NCBI GenBank assembly: GCA_904502135.1
Contig: CAJGDE010000085.1
Span: 1-7,973 of the forward strand
Length of the DNA stretch: 7,973 nucleotides
Source: Kiritimatiellia bacterium
Lineage (GTDB): Bacteria > Verrucomicrobiota > Kiritimatiellia > RFP12 > UBA1067
Direction: 5' to 3'
Notes under the pieces: generated by a model
Database searches by the model: none
Told to the model about the DNA's origin: nothing
Seen by the model: the letters and a program-made list of their open reading frames with translations, nothing else
Shown here: one piece after another, positions 6,307 through 7,973 of the stretch
Numbering within the stretch: the stretch's first letter is position 1
Layout: each line of letters begins with the position of its first letter
Translations under genes and position numbers: made by a program

Positions 6307-7761
6307 TTAAGCTTTTTTCATCTGGGGGAAAAGAACCACATCGCGAATTCCGTCCACTCCCGTCAAGAGCATGACCAGGCGATCTATTCCAATCCCCAGT
6401 CCGCCAGTGGGGGGCATTCCGCATTCGAGCGCCGATATGAAATCTTCGTCGATCTTCTCGGTATCTTCACCGGCCTGATTCTCAAGCGCTTTGCGCTGCT
6501 CAAGAGGATTATTCTGCTCCGTATAGCCAGGGCAAAGCTCGCGGCCGCCGACGACAAATTCAAAAACGTCGACAAGCGAAGGATCGTCTTCGCACGCTTT
6601 CGCCAGCGGCACAAATTCATGCGGCAGGCGGGTTACGAATGTCGGCTGACGGAGATTCTTTTCGATGAGCTTATCGTAAACTTCATGTGTGAGCATAAGA
6701 GTTGTCGTAACGTCATCGAGCTCGAGGTTTGTCTGCCTTTCCTTGCCCATCGCCTTAGCCTTCTCGAACTGCACCTCAAAAGGAAGGTCGAACCAGTCCT
6801 CTCCCATAAGTTCTTTTACAAGATCTTTATACGCGACGCGGCGATACGGAGGATTGAAATTTATAATCTCTTTAGCTTCCCCGTATTCTATTTCTCTCTT
6901 GCCTATGACCGTATCACACAGATGAGGAATAAGGCCTTCTATGATCGCCTCCATTGATGTGCGGTCGCCATAAGCCTCATAAACCTCAAGAACCGTAAAT
7001 TCCGGATTGTGCGAGCGGTCGATACCCTCGTTGCGGAAATCTTTTCCAAGTTCAAAAACCTTGTTCATGCCGCCAACCAGAAGGCGCTTGAGATAAAGCT
7101 CGGGCGCAATACGAAGAACCATCTTCTGATCGAGCGCATTGAAATGGGTTTCAAACGGCTTTGCGGCGGCGCCGCCGGCCTGAGATTGAAGAATAGGAGT
7201 TTCAACCTCATGAAAGCCCTTCGACCACAGATATTTTCTCGTTTCCTTCAGAATCTCCGAGCGCGTGAAAAATCTTTCGCGCGATTCGTCGTTCGTCATC
7301 AAATCAACATAGCGGCGGCGATAGCGCTCTTCCTGATCGGCTAGGCCATGAAACTTTTCCGGCGGTTGCTCCAAAGCTTTGGCAAGCATCGTCCACTCTT
7401 TGACAACAAGAGACTTCTCTCCCTTTTGTGTCGTAAAAAGCGTCCCCTCTGCACCGATTATATCGCCGAGATTCAAAAGCTTAAACGCCGCGAACATTGT
7501 TTCTGAGAGCTCATCGCGCTTAAATATCAGCTGAAACTTGCCTGTTCCGTCGTTCATGGTGCAGAAATTCATTTTGCCCATACGACGGATCATCATCAAT
7601 CTGCCGGCAATGCGTGCGGTTTTGCCTTCTTCAAATTCTTCACGGACCTTCTTAAGGTCATCATGGTCATACTTTGCACCATACGGGTTAAAACCCATAT
7701 CGGCAAGATTGTTCATGCTAACGAGACGTTGCTCGCGGTACTCATTCATTTCCTGTGCCAT
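6307..7761 (-). CDS. lysS: Lysyl-tRNA synthetase, class II
   Basis: Cytoplasmic class II enzyme that attaches lysine to tRNA-Lys, 484 residues from the chosen start. The N-terminal anticodon-binding OB fold covers about 49-130 (ARIAGRLMMIRRMGKMNF near 49-66). The catalytic domain has motif 1 (GFHEVETPIL, 182-191), motif 2 (FRNEGIDRSHNPEFT, 242-256) and motif 3 (GLGIGIDRLVMLL, 454-466). The lysine-site segment reads GGRELCPGYTEQNNP where many bacteria have NGREIANAYSELNDP; I associate the former with the PVC group. The frame continues to a TTG at 7776, but that codon has no ribosome site, whereas the ATG at 7761 has GGA about ten bases upstream and begins with the usual MAQEMNEYREQRL. It is first in the lysS-nrnA-UDG-like-pyrK unit, with its own promoter. 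Confidence 0.95.
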   Translation of the reverse strand: MAQEMNEYREQRLVSMNNLADMGFNPYGAKYDHDDLKKVREEFEEGKTARIAGRLMMIRRMGKMNFCTMNDGTGKFQLIFKRDELSETMFAAFKLLNLGDIIGAEGTLFTTQKGEKSLVVKEWTMLAKALEQPPEKFHGLADQEERYRRRYVDLMTNDESRERFFTRSEILKETRKYLWSKGFHEVETPILQSQAGGAAAKPFETHFNALDQKMVLRIAPELYLKRLLVGGMNKVFELGKDFRNEGIDRSHNPEFTVLEVYEAYGDRTSMEAIIEGLIPHLCDTVIGKREIEYGEAKEIINFNPPYRRVAYKDLVKELMGEDWFDLPFEVQFEKAKAMGKERQTNLELDDVTTTLMLTHEVYDKLIEKNLRQPTFVTRLPHEFVPLAKACEDDPSLVDVFEFVVGGRELCPGYTEQNNPLEQRKALENQAGEDTEKIDEDFISALECGMPPTGGLGIGIDRLVMLLTGVDGIRDVVLFPQMKKA

Positions 7762-7799
7762 TTTTGCTTTATCCAATTTATTTTTTCAACAATCGCATA

Positions 7800-7828
7800 A
7801 TTATAACACACCAGACGACCGCTTGCAA
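7800..7828 (-). promoter_or_regulatory. Promoter of the lysS operon (-35 plus extended -10)
   Basis: Read on the minus strand, TTGCAA (7828-7823, four of six matches to TTGACA) is followed after 17 bases by TATAAT (7805-7800). The -10 is preceded by TGT, giving the extended form TGTTATAAT (7808-7800). Transcription would start near 7793, about 32 bases before the lysS ATG. This is the best complete promoter in the window. Confidence 0.65.
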
Positions 7829-7861
7829 ATCACACCCTTATCCCACTTTTTCTGGGGTGAT
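7829..7861. other. Hairpin upstream of the lysS promoter
   Basis: ATCAC (7829-7833) pairs with GTGAT (7857-7861), and CCC (7835-7837) pairs with GGG (7854-7856), leaving one bulged A and a loop of 16 bases. It abuts the -35 hexamer on its upstream side, so it would not be in the lysS transcript made from that promoter. It could be an operator, the end of a neighbouring transcript or chance. Confidence 0.35.
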
Positions 7862-7874
7862 TTATCCCAATTTT
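7838..7874. repeat. Pair of 13-bp direct repeats upstream of the lysS promoter
   Basis: TTATCCCA-C-TTTT (7838-7850) and TTATCCCA-A-TTTT (7862-7874) agree at 12 of 13 bases and begin exactly 24 bases apart. They lie 10-46 bases upstream of the lysS -35 hexamer in otherwise AT-rich DNA. Spacing and placement would suit a regulator binding in tandem, but this is inference. Confidence 0.4.
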
Positions 7875-7911
7875 CAAAAAAGCCCAATAAAACCCTATGA
7901 AAATTTATTTT

Positions 7912-7942
7912 TACACCCCTTCTTTTTCGGTGTAGACTTTTT
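7912..7942 (+). terminator. Small hairpin with T-run (plus-strand terminator-like)
   Basis: TACACC (7912-7917) pairs perfectly with GGTGTA (7929-7934) around an 11-base loop. GAC and then a run of five T (7938-7942) follow on the plus strand. The form is that of a short intrinsic terminator for plus-strand transcription. No plus-strand gene precedes it here (lysS points the other way), so its use is uncertain. Confidence 0.3.
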
Positions 7943-7973
7943 CATCTGAAGGCGCTTTTCAGGCGCAAGAGCC
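7943..7973. other. Right-edge sequence resembling the left-edge element (cut off)
   Basis: From 7947 the bases TGAAGGCG, a T-run, then GGCGCAAGAG parallel TGAGGCG, a T-run, then GCGCAGGA at 11-29 at the left edge, in the same orientation and with a few insertions. It also contains CTGAA (7946-7950) complementary to TTCAG (7958-7962). The window ends before it can be seen whether a nested hairpin follows. No gene is seen from 7762 to the window end. Confidence 0.25.

Noticed and set aside
6302..6424. Longer nrnA start inside lysS
   Set aside because: The extra 41 residues overlap lysS, match nothing in the DHH family, and the ATG at 6301 starts where family homology begins.
6295..6957. Plus-strand open frame (220 codons) opposite lysS
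   Set aside because: lysS is unmistakable with all three class II motifs; the frame is a shadow.
7762..7776. TTG start for lysS five codons upstream
   Set aside because: No ribosome site before the TTG; the ATG at 7761 has GGA upstream and matches the usual N-terminus. The TTG cannot be fully excluded.
7762..7829. T-box riboswitch in front of lysS
   Set aside because: The leader from the predicted start is only about 32 bases, with no specifier stem or T-box sequence.

Overview
The window is about 8 kb of ordinary, tightly packed bacterial chromosome. It holds eight recognisable protein genes, no RNA gene, no CRISPR array and no transposase. Base composition is close to balanced, the downstream genes are separated by 1-6 bases or overlap, and a TPR lipoprotein points to a Gram-negative-type cell. 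The LysS sequence (an ELCPGYTEQNNP segment) and the N-terminal layout of the uracil-DNA-glycosylase-like protein suggest the PVC group (Lentisphaerota, Kiritimatiellota or Verrucomicrobiota). This placement is an inference from memory of family sequences and is tentative.

Layout, left to right. Positions 1-320 are non-coding: a long nested hairpin (14-87), an undefined stretch, then an extended -10 promoter (238-246) for a single plus-strand gene, a sodium:neurotransmitter-type symporter (321-1625). All other genes are on the minus strand. The transporter converges with rex, with a short hairpin between the two stop codons. Read in transcription order, the left minus-strand unit is a TPR lipoprotein (3846-2701), a CvpA-family membrane protein (2699-2301) and the redox repressor Rex (2304-1660). 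It has its own extended -10 promoter and a strong ribosome site; cvpA and rex overlap by four bases.

The right minus-strand unit starts at a promoter around 7800-7828. It runs lysS (lysyl-tRNA synthetase), nrnA (DHH phosphoesterase that degrades nanoRNA and pAp), a protein resembling the C-terminal half of family-4 uracil-DNA glycosylase but without its active-site motifs, and pyrK (electron-transfer subunit of dihydroorotate dehydrogenase). The genes are nearly contiguous from 7761 to 3934, so a four-gene operon is likely. Its members deal with nucleic-acid and nucleotide metabolism: tRNA charging, nanoRNA turnover, a UDG relative and pyrimidine synthesis. Rex and PyrK both depend on NAD(H), but no Rex operator was found to link the two units.

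The items most worth a second look are the apparently catalytically dead UDG relative, the nested hairpin at the left edge with a possible related sequence starting at the right edge, the repeated TGnTATAAT promoter form, the atypical DNA-contact region of Rex, and the paired direct repeats upstream of the lysS promoter. I do not see clear evidence for a new defence or mobile system.
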